Origin: Fimbriiglobus ruber | Lineage (GTDB): Bacteria; Planctomycetota; Planctomycetia; Gemmatales; Gemmataceae | Assembly (NCBI RefSeq): GCF_002197845.1 | Contig: NZ_NIDE01000004.1 | Span: forward strand, 744,001-808,000 | Direction of reading: 5' to 3' | Length of the DNA: 64,000 bases | In this document: positions 35,194 to 44,214 of the stretch, one piece after another | How the letters are laid out: each line of letters begins with the position of its first letter | Position numbering within the stretch: position 1 is the stretch's first letter | Notes under the pieces: generated by a model | Seen by the model: the letters and a program-made list of their open reading frames with translations, nothing else | Databases searched by the model: none | What the model was told of the DNA's origin: nothing | Position numbers and translations under genes: made by a program

Positions 35194-37990
35194 CGGTTTG
35201 CCGTCCCGCGTCGTGGGGTGGGCGGGGGTCCGGCAGATCGATCACGAACTCGGCCCCCTCCCCGGGGCGACCCCGGGCGGTAAGCGTCCCCCCGTGTCGC
35301 TCGACTATTTTACGACATATTGCAAGGCCGATGCCGGTACCCTCGTATTCGCTCCGCCCGTGTAACCGCTGAAACATCTCGAAGATGCGCTCGGCGTACA
35401 CCGGCTCGAACCCGATCCCGTTGTCCGCCACCGACAGCCGCCACCCGGCCGCCCCATTCGTGGCGGTCATCGGGTCGGCCGTCACCGTCACCACCGGCGG
35501 GGTATCGGGCTTCTGGAACTTGAGTGCGTTGCCGACGAGGTTGAGGAAGAGTTGCCGCATCTGCACCGGGTCGGCCGTTACCGTCGGAAGTGGAGTCACC
35601 GTGACGCGACCGCCCGTGTGCGTAAGCCGCTCTTCCAGATCGGAGAGGACGTCGTTCAGCACCTCGTTCAAATCGACCGTCCCGAGGTGTTGAGCCCGGG
35701 TGGTCACCCGGGAAAACGCGAGGAGGTCGTCGATCAGGGTCCGCATCCGCCCGGCGGACGCGAGCATGCGGTCCACGTATTCCTTGCCCTGGTCGCCGAG
35801 GGTTTCGCGATTCTTCTTGACCAAACGGTCCCCGAACGCCTGGATTTTGCGAAGCGGTTCTTGGAGGTCGTGGGACGCGACGTACGCGAACTTCTCCAGT
35901 TCGGCGTTACTCCGCCGGAGTTCGGCCGCCGCCTCCCGCTCCCGCTCTTCGAGCCGCCGCCGCTCGGCGACTTCGTCCCGGAGCGAGTCGTTCGCCCGGA
36001 CGACGGCCGCGGTCCGGTCGCGGACGGTCTCTTCGAGAATCTGGGTCTGCCGCATCTGGTCGTCGACGTCGATGCAAGACCCGATGAACCCGAGGAACTC
36101 GCCGGCCGGCGTGATCCGCGGGACACCCCGCTCGTCGACGTACCGGTACGCCCCGTCGTACCGCCGCACGCGGTATTCCATCTGGTAGGGCTGACGGGCG
36201 ACAGCCGCGACCGCCCGCTCCTCGCGGCACCGATCCCGGTCGTCCGGGTGGACTCCGGCGGCCCAGTCGTCGCCCAGTTCGGCCTCGATTCCTCTGCCGG
36301 TGAACGCCAGCCACGCTTTGTTGCAGTATGTTCGCCCGCCGTCGGCCCCGGAGACCCAGATCGGGACGGGGGCGCTGTCGGCCATGCTGCGGAACCGCTC
36401 CTCGCTTTCCCGGAGGGCCGCCTCGGCTTCCCGTTGCTGGGTGATGTCCGTGTTCGTACCGAACCAGCGAACGATCCGGCCGTGGCCGTCCCGGACCGGC
36501 AGCGCGCGGGACAGGTGCCAGCGCATCGCCCCGTCGTGCCGCCGGAGTGGGAACGTGTCTTCCCACGGCTCGCCACTTTCGAGGGCCATTTTGAAGCGGG
36601 CCAACACCCGCGGGAGTTCGACCGGGTCTTGAACGATTTGCCAGCCCCACCCCTCCATCTGCTCGAACGTGGCGCCCGTGTACTCGTACCACCGGCGGTT
36701 GTACCAGACGATGTGCCCGTCCGGCCGGGTCATCCACGCGAGTTGCGGGATGGAATCCGCGATCACCCGGAACTGTTCTTCGCTCTCCCGGAGGGCCGCC
36801 TCCACCCGCTTGCGGTCGGTCACGTCCCGGGCGACGACCGCCACGCCCGAGATCGCGCCGGTCTCGGCCACGACGGGATAGACGCTCACCTCCCAAACGA
36901 GTTGTTCGCCGTCCGGCCCCAGGTCCGACACGACCTCCCGGTTCTCGATCGGGATGCCGTGCCGGAGAACCCGCAGGTAATCCAGGTCGAGCAGGCCGCG
37001 AACCTGTAACCCGCTGGCGTCATCCGCCCCCGCGGAGTCGTCCGGGTGGGCCGGTCCGATCGGCGTACCGGGCAATTCCGCCAGGTACTTGTTCACCCTC
37101 AGGAATTTCAGGTCGATGTCCAGAAACGCGATCCCGACCGGGGCGTAGGCCAGGAACGTTTCGATTTGGGCGAGCGCCTCGGCGACCTGTTCCCGCGATC
37201 GGGCGAGTTCCAGGTTCGCCGCCAGGAGCGCGACCGCCCCCTGCTCGGCCCGCAGCCGGGCCGACCGCTGGGCCTCCCCGAGAAGCGCCGCGATCAGCCC
37301 GCAGAAGAGGAACAGTGCGGTCGCGAGCCGATCCCCGGGGTCCGGGATCACGAACGTGTAGCGTGGGGGGATGAAAAGGAAGACGGTTCCCGCGATCCCG
37401 ATCGTGAGCGTTACGAGGGCCGGGCCGAACCCGCTCCGCCACGCCACGAACATCACGGCCAATAACGGCAGAACGAACGCATGGTCGTTTTGCAGCAGCG
37501 GGTCGAACGCGGCCCGCGCCACCAGGATTAAGGCACCGGACGAAATGGCGACCACGTAGTCGTTGATACGCCACTCGGACCATTTCCAAGTGCCGGCCCC
37601 CGGCGCGACACCCGGGACGGAGCCCGCGGCCCGCGCGAACACTTTGAAGGTGGATGGAGCCAGTGCAAGAACGACCGCCCACGACAGCACGGCCGTCACG
37701 AGCTTGGCGACCCCGAGCAAACGATAAAGTGGCGTCTGGAAAGCGAGGGCGTTCAGAAAGACGGTCAGCCCCACGGCCAGGACGAAAGCCCCGAACAGTC
37801 TCGCGTGCGGGAGTTCCCGCTCCCCGCGGCGGGCAACGACCACCAACTCCAGCGAGAGTACGAGACATGCCAGCCAGGTGACGAGGTCAGCCCCCACATG
37901 GAGTCCCACGAGTTCCGGGCTCCAGTCCCCGCCGGTCTGGACCGGCAGAAAGTCGGACGGGTCGAATAACTTCCGGAAAAAATCGAGCAT
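35177..37990 (-). CDS. Membrane PAS sensor histidine kinase with DUF4118-like domain
   Basis: A 937-residue kinase. The N-terminus has about four membrane helices (residues 25-110), then a KdpD/DUF4118-like set of three (YVVAISSGALILVARAAFD, HAFVLPLLAVMFVAWRSGFG, ALVTLTIGIAGTVFLF). Three PAS domains with PAC tails follow (FLAYAPVGIAFLDIDLKFLR; FRVIADSIPQLAWMTRPDGH; FRSMADSAPVPIWVSGADGG), then a coiled coil and HisKA with His707 in VASHDLQEPLRK. The HATPase domain has NLVGNALKF, DNGIGFEP and GTGIGLAICR. The ATG at 37990 fits the first helix; the frame to 38212 is Arg-rich. It heads the three-gene operon and is divergent from the NtrC-type gene. Confidence 0.92.
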   Translation of the reverse strand: MLDFFRKLFDPSDFLPVQTGGDWSPELVGLHVGADLVTWLACLVLSLELVVVARRGERELPHARLFGAFVLAVGLTVFLNALAFQTPLYRLLGVAKLVTAVLSWAVVLALAPSTFKVFARAAGSVPGVAPGAGTWKWSEWRINDYVVAISSGALILVARAAFDPLLQNDHAFVLPLLAVMFVAWRSGFGPALVTLTIGIAGTVFLFIPPRYTFVIPDPGDRLATALFLFCGLIAALLGEAQRSARLRAEQGAVALLAANLELARSREQVAEALAQIETFLAYAPVGIAFLDIDLKFLRVNKYLAELPGTPIGPAHPDDSAGADDASGLQVRGLLDLDYLRVLRHGIPIENREVVSDLGPDGEQLVWEVSVYPVVAETGAISGVAVVARDVTDRKRVEAALRESEEQFRVIADSIPQLAWMTRPDGHIVWYNRRWYEYTGATFEQMEGWGWQIVQDPVELPRVLARFKMALESGEPWEDTFPLRRHDGAMRWHLSRALPVRDGHGRIVRWFGTNTDITQQREAEAALRESEERFRSMADSAPVPIWVSGADGGRTYCNKAWLAFTGRGIEAELGDDWAAGVHPDDRDRCREERAVAAVARQPYQMEYRVRRYDGAYRYVDERGVPRITPAGEFLGFIGSCIDVDDQMRQTQILEETVRDRTAAVVRANDSLRDEVAERRRLEEREREAAAELRRSNAELEKFAYVASHDLQEPLRKIQAFGDRLVKKNRETLGDQGKEYVDRMLASAGRMRTLIDDLLAFSRVTTRAQHLGTVDLNEVLNDVLSDLEERLTHTGGRVTVTPLPTVTADPVQMRQLFLNLVGNALKFQKPDTPPVVTVTADPMTATNGAAGWRLSVADNGIGFEPVYAERIFEMFQRLHGRSEYEGTGIGLAICRKIVERHGGTLTARGRPGEGAEFVIDLPDPRPPHDAGRQTDDATS

Positions 37991-38122
37991 TTGTACCCCG
38001 CGACGGCAAGACGACCTGTCGAAATCCGGTTTCGGCGGGCGTGTGGACTCGGACCCGACTATACATATTGATGGGACCACTTCTTTAAGTTTGGCCCGCG
38101 ACTTGCACACACGGGAGGCATG

Positions 38123-39604
38123 ATGCGTGCCACAGAGCAACCCCCCGCCCAGTCGCCTTCGCCGGTTCCCCCGGACACAACCCCGGACCCGGACCCGGAT
38201 TTCGTTCTTCAACGAATCCTGGTCGTTGAAGACCTTGAAGACACCCGGACGTCGATGCGGGAGCTATTCCGCGTCGCGCTGAATCTCGAGGTCGATACGG
38301 CCGAAGACGGCCAACAAGCCCTCACGATGTTGGGCCAGAAGCCGTACAGCCTGGTGATCACCGACCTCCGTATGCCCAAGGTCAACGGCATGCAGTTGAT
38401 CGAAGAGATCCAGAACCGCAAGCTCCCGGTGACGATCATCGTGACCACCGGGAATGGCGGCGTCAGCGACGCCGTCAAGGCGATGCGGATGGGCGCCTAC
38501 GACTTCCTGACCAAGCCGGCCGACCCCGAACACCTGATCGTGCTGGTGCAGAAGGCGTTACGAGCCCGCGCCCTTCAGGACGAAGTGACGGCACTGCGCG
38601 AACAGGTCCGCGGCCGCCACACGTTCCGGAATGTGTTGAGTAAAAGCCCGAAAATGCACGACGTTTTCGAGCTGATCGGCCACGTCGCACCGACTCAATC
38701 CACGATTTTGATCGTCGGGGAGACGGGGACGGGTAAGGAGCAGATCGCCCGGGCCGTTCACGAGGCTTCCGGCGCACACCGGTCGGGGCCGTTCGTTCCG
38801 ATCAACTGTGCCGCACTGCCCGACACGCTCCTCGAAAGCGAACTCTTCGGCCACGAAAAAGGGTCGTTCACCGGGGCCGCTACCCAGCGGAAAGGGCGGT
38901 TCGAGTACGCCAACCACGGCACCCTGTTCCTCGACGAAGTCGGCGACGTGCCGGCCTCGATGCAGGTCAAATTGCTCCGGGTACTCCAGGAACGAAAGTT
39001 CGAACGGATCGGCGGGTCGGAAACAATCGAAATCGATGTCCGCGTCATCGCGGCCACGAACCGCCCGCTCGAAAAGATGGTCAAAGACGGGATATTCCGG
39101 GAAGATCTCTATTACCGGCTCAACGTCATCAAAATCATCCTCCCGCCACTACGGGAGCGGCCGGAAGACATCTCGGTCTTGGCCGCCCACTTCACCCAAA
39201 AGTACTCCCGGCCGGGTCAACCACCGGCCCTGATCCAACCCGACGCGATGCAGATCCTGCTCGAATACGATTGGCCGGGCAACGTCCGCCAGTTGGAAAA
39301 CGCCATCGAGCGGGCGTGTGTGACTGCGAAAAACGGCGTCATTCTGGCGTCTAACCTGCCAGCCGATCTCGTCAAAACGAACAGTTCCGGCAAATCGCAG
39401 ATGCAGGTGGACCTGGCCCGCTCCCTGCCCGAGCAGCTGTCAGAGTTGACGGCATCGTTTGAAGAACGATACCTGCGACGGGCGCTGAAAAAGACCCGCG
39501 GGCACGTCGGCAAATGTGCCCGAATCAGCGGCCTGTCCCGCCGCAGTATCACCGACAAGATCGCCCACTATCAGATCGACAAGAAAGAATTCAAGCAGGA
39601 TTAA
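38123..39604 (+). CDS. NtrC-type sigma-54-dependent response regulator
   Basis: A 493-residue activator. The receiver domain has its phospho-Asp at 81 (VITDLRMPKVNGM) and Lys131. The AAA+ domain carries Walker A GETGTGKE (199-206), the sigma-54 contact loop as GSFTGA (247-252, a variant of GAFTGA) and LFLDEVGD as Walker B. A Fis-type helix-turn-helix ends it (HVGKCARISGLSRRSITDK). The second of two ATGs (38123) has GGAGG four bases upstream. It is divergent from the PAS kinase operon, which may provide its phosphate donor. Confidence 0.95.
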   Translation: MRATEQPPAQSPSPVPPDTTPDPDPDFVLQRILVVEDLEDTRTSMRELFRVALNLEVDTAEDGQQALTMLGQKPYSLVITDLRMPKVNGMQLIEEIQNRKLPVTIIVTTGNGGVSDAVKAMRMGAYDFLTKPADPEHLIVLVQKALRARALQDEVTALREQVRGRHTFRNVLSKSPKMHDVFELIGHVAPTQSTILIVGETGTGKEQIARAVHEASGAHRSGPFVPINCAALPDTLLESELFGHEKGSFTGAATQRKGRFEYANHGTLFLDEVGDVPASMQVKLLRVLQERKFERIGGSETIEIDVRVIAATNRPLEKMVKDGIFREDLYYRLNVIKIILPPLRERPEDISVLAAHFTQKYSRPGQPPALIQPDAMQILLEYDWPGNVRQLENAIERACVTAKNGVILASNLPADLVKTNSSGKSQMQVDLARSLPEQLSELTASFEERYLRRALKKTRGHVGKCARISGLSRRSITDKIAHYQIDKKEFKQD

Positions 39605-39610
39605 GAGTAA

Positions 39611-39662
39611 CTACGAAAACGCCGCGGCCCACCCTTTCGGGTGGGCCGCGGCGTTTTCGTAG
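39611..39662 (+). terminator. 24-bp hairpin after the NtrC-type gene
   Basis: CTACGAAAACGCCGCGGCCC... (39611-39634) pairs exactly with 39639-39662 around a four-base loop. AAAA and TTTT lie in the stem, as in the other long hairpins of this window. Confidence 0.8.
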
Positions 39663-39746
39663 GGCACGCTATTGCGTGCCATCCTGTCGTAGATTGCGTG
39701 CCGTCATTGTTCCCGGCCAAAAACGGCACGCAACAGCGTGCCCTAC
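39659..39746. repeat. Inverted repeat with GGGCACGC...GCGTGCC motif (family D)
   Basis: Arms 39659-39680 and 39725-39746 are 22 bases with one mismatch. Each arm is itself partly palindromic (GGCACGC...GCGTGCC). It ends six bases before the next gene's stop. Confidence 0.8.
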
Positions 39747-39752
39747 AAAACA

Positions 39753-40220
39753 TCACGCCGGCGTCGGGTGGAACCCGTTGGTTTGCGTGGGCCGCTTTTT
39801 CGCGGCCGTTTCGCCGGTTAAATGGTTCTCGATGAACTGGGGAATTTCTTTGGCGAGGTTCTCTTTGAGAGAACTGGCCAGGGACGTAATCAGCGAACTT
39901 CCCAGCTTCTTCGCTTCTTCGCCGGCCTTGTCAAGCAGTTGATCCCACCATTCCGGCCGTCCCGTTCCAGGTTGATCTCCGCTCGAAGGGGCCGCGGCCG
40001 ACGACAGATTGGCGAACTTGTGTTCGGGCGAGTTGCGTCTCCGATTCAGTAAACAGACCCCCGCAACGAGACCGACCGCGACCGCGCCGCCCAGAATGAT
40101 CCAGGGTTTGTCTCGGAGTTCCTCGACAACAGAATGGACCGCCTGGTCGACCGGAGTGCTGGCGGGAGTGGGAGGGCCTTGGTTGCCCCAGCCCTTCATT
40201 TCTGGCGATTCGTTGCCCAT
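39753..40220 (-). CDS. Membrane-anchored hypothetical protein
   Basis: A 155-residue protein with one transmembrane helix (WIILGGAVAVGLVAGVCLLN) after a 37-residue N-terminal part that contains VDQAVHSVVEELRDKP, similar to the glycine-zipper anchored YqjD type. The remainder is polar with an amphipathic helix (SSLITSLASSLKENLAKEIP). Its start overlaps the holin-like gene by 25 bases. It is part of an envelope cluster with the holin-like and YihY genes. Confidence 0.75.
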   Translation of the reverse strand: MGNESPEMKGWGNQGPPTPASTPVDQAVHSVVEELRDKPWIILGGAVAVGLVAGVCLLNRRRNSPEHKFANLSSAAAPSSGDQPGTGRPEWWDQLLDKAGEEAKKLGSSLITSLASSLKENLAKEIPQFIENHLTGETAAKKRPTQTNGFHPTPA

Positions 40221-40627
40221 GTTAAGTTCTCCTCCAGGGCGTTCAAGGTTTTATCCGGGTTGATCTGTTCGAAGGTGCGTTTGCCGGCGTAGATCGCGAG
40301 ACCGCCGCCGATGAGCAACGTACCGCCGACGATCGCCCACCAAGCCCAAGGTTCGAGTGCGGGAATGTACCTCGCCAACATGAGGACAAACCCCACGAGT
40401 ACAAACAACCCACCGATCGATGCGAGCGTCGCGCCAAACCCGATGTATTTCGTCGCGCTCAGGCTCCGCCGGACGTCGTCGCGCACTTCCGCGCGCAACA
40501 TCGCAACCTGTTGTTTAAAAAGCGTTTGTGCGTCCGACATGATGCCGGAAATCAAGTCCGTCATCGTGGGCGACGGCTCGCATAAATCGTTAGGGTGGGT
40601 TGCATCACGAGCTTCGGTTTCAGTCAT
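40196..40627 (-). CDS. Holin-like membrane protein (phage holin superfamily III / PF07332 type)
   Basis: A 143-residue protein. A helical N-terminus (TDLISGIMSDAQTLFKQQVAMLRAE) precedes two membrane helices (FGATLASIGGLFVLVGFVLM and WAIVGGTLLIGGGLAIYAG). This is the pattern of PF07332 proteins, often called holin-like but common in chromosomes without prophage. No phage gene is nearby, and the partners are YihY and an anchored protein, so an envelope-stress function is more likely than lysis. Confidence 0.8.
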   Translation of the reverse strand: MTETEARDATHPNDLCEPSPTMTDLISGIMSDAQTLFKQQVAMLRAEVRDDVRRSLSATKYIGFGATLASIGGLFVLVGFVLMLARYIPALEPWAWWAIVGGTLLIGGGLAIYAGKRTFEQINPDKTLNALEENLTWATNRQK

Positions 40628-40782
40628 AAGCCACCTCGAATCCGGACCGGGTGAAGATTGATCGGAACCAGGGAATTGGGCAATGCCTATGCCAAATACC
40701 TACACCGATTTACGCGAAGCCACCGCGCTATGCCTCGCGCGATATCGGGCAATACATTGCTCATTTCGGGGTGCCTTTCCCT

Positions 40783-41703
40783 TCACGCCTTCACCAACGC
40801 GATATTGGCAGCCGGTGACTTTGCGGCGCTTTCGGGTGAGACGGGTGACGGGTCGGTCGCACCAGAGCCGCGGCGCTTGGAATAGATCTGGGTAAACGTG
40901 GCGCCGAAGAGCAGGATCTGGGTCGAGTAGTAGATCCAGACGAGCAGGACGACGAACGATCCGGCCGCCCCGTAAGCGGTGCCAATAGCTGTCCGGCCGA
41001 GGTACAGGCCGATCAGATATTTGCCGACGGTGAAGAGCAGCGCCGTGATGGCGGACCCGATGCCCACGTCCGACCACCTGACCCGCACGGAAGGCAGAAT
41101 TTTAAAGATCATCGCGAACATGGCCGTCGTGAGGAAATACCCGAGGGCCAGGTTCGCGAAGCGGAGCCACGCCGCGCCTCCCGGGAACCACGCGTCGAAC
41201 TTCCTGCCGACCGCAACGAGGATCGCGCTGAAGACGAGCGACACGAGGAGCAGGAAGGCCATCCCGCCGACCAGCGAAAGGGACAGGAGCCGGTCCTTGA
41301 CCATGCTCCAAATCCCACTCGATTCGTGAGGATCGACGCCCCAGATGGAATTGAGGGCGTCCTGAAGTTGGGCGAACACGCCGCTCGCCCCGACGACGAG
41401 GGTGATGATGCCGATCACGGTCGCGAGTACCCCGCTGGTATGGGTGTGTTGCGCGAGGACGGATTGAATCGTTTGGGCCGCTTCGTCCCCGACGAGATCC
41501 TGAATCTCGCTGTAGAGCCCGCCCCGGGCCGCCTCTTCCCCGAACACGAACCCGGCAATGGCCACCACCACCACGATCAGCGGCGACAGCGACAGGGCGG
41601 TGTAAAAGGCGAGAGCAGCCCCGAGTCGGGACGCCTTATCGCGAATGAACTTGAGCACAGTCGCCCGGATCAGGTCGTAAGGAACTCGCAGTTTCGACAG
41701 CAT
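40783..41703 (-). CDS. YihY/BrkB family inner-membrane protein
   Basis: A 306-residue integral membrane protein with six hydrophobic segments. Family marks are ASRLGAALAFYTALSLSPLIVVV near the start, GVFAQLQDALNSIWGV in the middle and GRTAIGTAYGAAGSFVVLLVWIYYSTQILLFGA near the end. The family was once called RNase BN and is now considered a membrane protein of unclear function, possibly a transporter. It is upstream of the holin-like and anchored genes in the same direction, 155 bases apart. Confidence 0.93.
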   Translation of the reverse strand: MLSKLRVPYDLIRATVLKFIRDKASRLGAALAFYTALSLSPLIVVVVAIAGFVFGEEAARGGLYSEIQDLVGDEAAQTIQSVLAQHTHTSGVLATVIGIITLVVGASGVFAQLQDALNSIWGVDPHESSGIWSMVKDRLLSLSLVGGMAFLLLVSLVFSAILVAVGRKFDAWFPGGAAWLRFANLALGYFLTTAMFAMIFKILPSVRVRWSDVGIGSAITALLFTVGKYLIGLYLGRTAIGTAYGAAGSFVVLLVWIYYSTQILLFGATFTQIYSKRRGSGATDPSPVSPESAAKSPAANIALVKA

Positions 41704-41985
41704 GACTTAAACTCCGCGTGAACGGTGGCCTCCCCCTCCTTCGCACACGGGATACCGAAACGCCGACCCCGAACCGCGGGCCGCTTCCGACTTCAGCGAA
41801 ATCATTGCGGTAACGGACATCGCAGACTTTTCTTGAGAACTACCAGAGACCTGCCACGAATGATCGAAGCGTGATAGGAATTGTTCTGCTCAGAAATGCG
41901 AAAGATGGTCACACGCTATTGAGAAGCAAATCCGTCGCTCATCTGTTTTGGGTGGGTGAGTCGTTGGCAGCGTGGGGATGGCGGG

Positions 41986-43299
41986 TCACTTCCCCAGCGG
42001 CTGCATCAAGCGTTCGAGGGCATCCGCCCACGTTTTGGCGCCGAGTACCGGAAGCGCGAACGCGAACGCCTTGTCTTGCTCTGCGGTGCCTGCTGCCCGG
42101 AAGACATCGTACATCGGCCGCTTCCGGTCGGGCGTGGCCACGGTCCCGGGTTTGTTCGTCCACAGTCCGAGCCTCAACCCGCCTTCCCCCGTGTGGTCGA
42201 CGTGGCGGTGAAGGATGAACGCATCGACCCCCGGCATGGCGTCGACCTTCACGTAAGCCAGGGCGAACGCCGCCGCCTGATCGCGCGGGCCGTCAGGTCG
42301 GCTGGCGCAGTGGAAGCCTTGCTCCGACAGGATCACCCGCCGCGGCGTCTTTGCCCACATACGTTCTTCCCGAGCCAGATAGTCGGTCAACACGCCCAGA
42401 TTTCGGAAAGTGACGACCGGTGCGTCGATCGTCTGGGGGGCGTTGGTGGTGTCGAACCAGAAGCGGCAGTCGGTGAGCGGTTCGGGGTATGGGTGATAGG
42501 CTACATGCCAGTCGAAGTCTCCGTTCTTCCGGGCGGCTGCCGCGAACTCATCGAGGAACGTCCGCCCGGGCAGGCACTGGCGGTCGTCGCCGGCGCCGTA
42601 CCGCTTGCCCCAGCAGTGGTCGAGCGACAGGTAAACACGGGCGTTCGCCGACGCCGTCCGCACGGCCGCGTGGACGATCCGCACCGCCCGTTCGTAAGCG
42701 CCGATCACCTCTGCCAGCGTCGCACGGCCCATGTTCGCCCAGAACCAGTGCGAGTTAACCTCGTTCCCGACGATGTACCCCCAGACCCGGCCGCGGTCGC
42801 CCGTGCCGCTGTAGCGGGTGGCGAGGAATTCAATCGTCGCCGTCAGCCACGCGGTCCCGTCGGGCGTGACGACGTTAAACATGCCGATCGGCCCGGCGTG
42901 CTTTTGCCCACGGGCGTAGGACGGGTGGAGCATCAGCGTATCCCGGGCAGCTTCGCCCGAGGCATACGGCAGCAGGATCAGGTAAACGACCACGCCTTTG
43001 TCGCTGAGTTGTTTCACCCGGGAGTCCAGGTCGGCGACGACCCGCGCGGAAATGGCGAACGACTTCCCGGCCCGCTCCCACCGCGGCCCGTTTCCTTTGC
43101 CCGTCGGGTCGATGAGCCGTGTCAGATCGACGTTCAGAGTCGCGTGCCCGACGCCGAGGGCCAGGGCGTCGTCGATCATCTGAACCTGCAAGCCTTTCTT
43201 GGTCGGCGGCGATGGGAAGGGGTCGGTGTTCGGAGAAGCGGCGTCGGCGTAATACGCGAGGAAGACCGAAGTGAGGCAGACCAGAAGACCACGAACCAT
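41986..43299 (-). CDS. DUF5722 secreted glycosidase-like TIM-barrel protein
   Basis: A 437-residue exported protein; the ATG at 43299 begins the signal MVRGLLVCLTSVFLAYYADA. The body matches DUF5722, a clan-A glycoside-hydrolase-like barrel: HATLNVDLTRLID, GYIVGNEVNSHWFWAN (candidate acid/base Glu), YLSLDHCWGKRYG, VAYHPYPEPLTDC and RVILSEQGF (candidate nucleophile Glu). Substrate unknown. It stands alone between the YihY cluster and the protease pair. Confidence 0.85.
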   Translation of the reverse strand: MVRGLLVCLTSVFLAYYADAASPNTDPFPSPPTKKGLQVQMIDDALALGVGHATLNVDLTRLIDPTGKGNGPRWERAGKSFAISARVVADLDSRVKQLSDKGVVVYLILLPYASGEAARDTLMLHPSYARGQKHAGPIGMFNVVTPDGTAWLTATIEFLATRYSGTGDRGRVWGYIVGNEVNSHWFWANMGRATLAEVIGAYERAVRIVHAAVRTASANARVYLSLDHCWGKRYGAGDDRQCLPGRTFLDEFAAAARKNGDFDWHVAYHPYPEPLTDCRFWFDTTNAPQTIDAPVVTFRNLGVLTDYLAREERMWAKTPRRVILSEQGFHCASRPDGPRDQAAAFALAYVKVDAMPGVDAFILHRHVDHTGEGGLRLGLWTNKPGTVATPDRKRPMYDVFRAAGTAEQDKAFAFALPVLGAKTWADALERLMQPLGK

Positions 43300-43330
43300 G
43301 CCCAAAGTCCCCAATATCCTGGCAAGCGGG

Positions 43331-43360
43331 TGTGTGAGTCGACATGACTCGACTCACACA
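43331..43360. terminator. 12-bp hairpin between the DUF5722 and protease genes
   Basis: TGTGTGAGTCGA pairs with its complement at 43349-43360 around six bases. It lies just past the stop of the protease gene (43373) on the minus strand. There is no T-run; termination is likely but unproven. Confidence 0.5.
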
Positions 43361-43372
43361 CACCAAGCTCGT

Positions 43373-44212
43373 CTAATACCCCTTCGCGGGCGTGACCTTC
43401 AGCGTGACTTCTTTGCCGTCTCGCGACACAACCACTGCCGCGGCCCGGCCGGGTTTGACAAGGCTCGTCGCCAGGTAGGCGTCCGCGAGGCTGTCGGACC
43501 ACCGGCCGTCGATCGTCAACACACGGTCGCCGACCTTCAGACCCGCTGTTGCGGCCGGGCCGCCTTCGTACACCTTGCGCACGGTCGCGCCGGCCGCGTC
43601 GTCGTCCGCCTTCTTCTCCAGACTCAGCCCCCACAGGCCGGCCGCGCCGACGACCTTGGCTTGCCCCTGTCCGTCGGATAGCGTCATCAGGCTCTTGGTC
43701 AAGTCCTGAAGATAATCGCCCGGCTTGTACCCGGACGGGCGGAAGGTCATCTCGCGCTTCTGGTAGTCGATGGTCGTGGCGTACCGGCCGAAGAAGGGGA
43801 AGCCCACGATCCCGTCGATGCGGCCGTGGTCCTTCTCGAAGGCGTCCGAGATCGCCTTCACCGTCGGGTGGTCCATCACGATCGCCGGGAGTTTCTTGGC
43901 GAGTACGCCGCCCACATCAAGGGTGTCCACTTCGACCTGATTCATCCCACCGAACAGGCTGAACCCGCCGGCCCCCTTCTTCACGTTGGCTGCCTTGGCC
44001 AACCGTGGGGTGAGCAGATTGATCGGGGCGCCGGTGTCGAATATTAACTTGAACGGCCCCTCGCCGTTCACCTTCACTTCGATCATGACGTGCCGGGACG
44101 GGAGCAGGACGAACGGTACGGTGGTCGGCTTCGCGTCCGTTGGCGGGGCTTGCGCCGTCGCGTGCGAGACGGTGAGAGCCGCGAGCAGGGCTGCCAGGGT
44201 CAAGGATTTCAT
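43373..44212 (-). CDS. Secreted retropepsin-like aspartyl protease with PDZ domain
   Basis: A 279-residue protein with signal peptide ending ATA. The aspartyl protease domain has the active-site FDTGA with Asp59, a flap-like region, and IDGIVGFPFFGRYATTIDY. A PDZ domain at 180-275 (VRKVYEGGPAATAGLKVGDRVLTI) follows. The family acts as single-lobed dimers on secreted or periplasmic substrates. Its ATG follows the stop of the related upstream gene by two bases. Confidence 0.88.
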   Translation of the reverse strand: MKSLTLAALLAALTVSHATAQAPPTDAKPTTVPFVLLPSRHVMIEVKVNGEGPFKLIFDTGAPINLLTPRLAKAANVKKGAGGFSLFGGMNQVEVDTLDVGGVLAKKLPAIVMDHPTVKAISDAFEKDHGRIDGIVGFPFFGRYATTIDYQKREMTFRPSGYKPGDYLQDLTKSLMTLSDGQGQAKVVGAAGLWGLSLEKKADDDAAGATVRKVYEGGPAATAGLKVGDRVLTIDGRWSDSLADAYLATSLVKPGRAAAVVVSRDGKEVTLKVTPAKGY

Positions 44213-44214
44213 GG

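Noticed and set aside
38093-38106. A sigma-54 type -24/-12 element (GG-N10-GC) just upstream of the NtrC-type gene
   Set aside because: The start of transcription would fall about 38117, inside the ribosome site at 38113-38118, leaving no usable leader for the ATG at 38123. Likely a chance match in GC-rich DNA.
40196-40627. Holin-like gene as a sign of prophage
   Set aside because: No integrase, capsid, tail or lysis gene lies nearby; the family is common in chromosomes.
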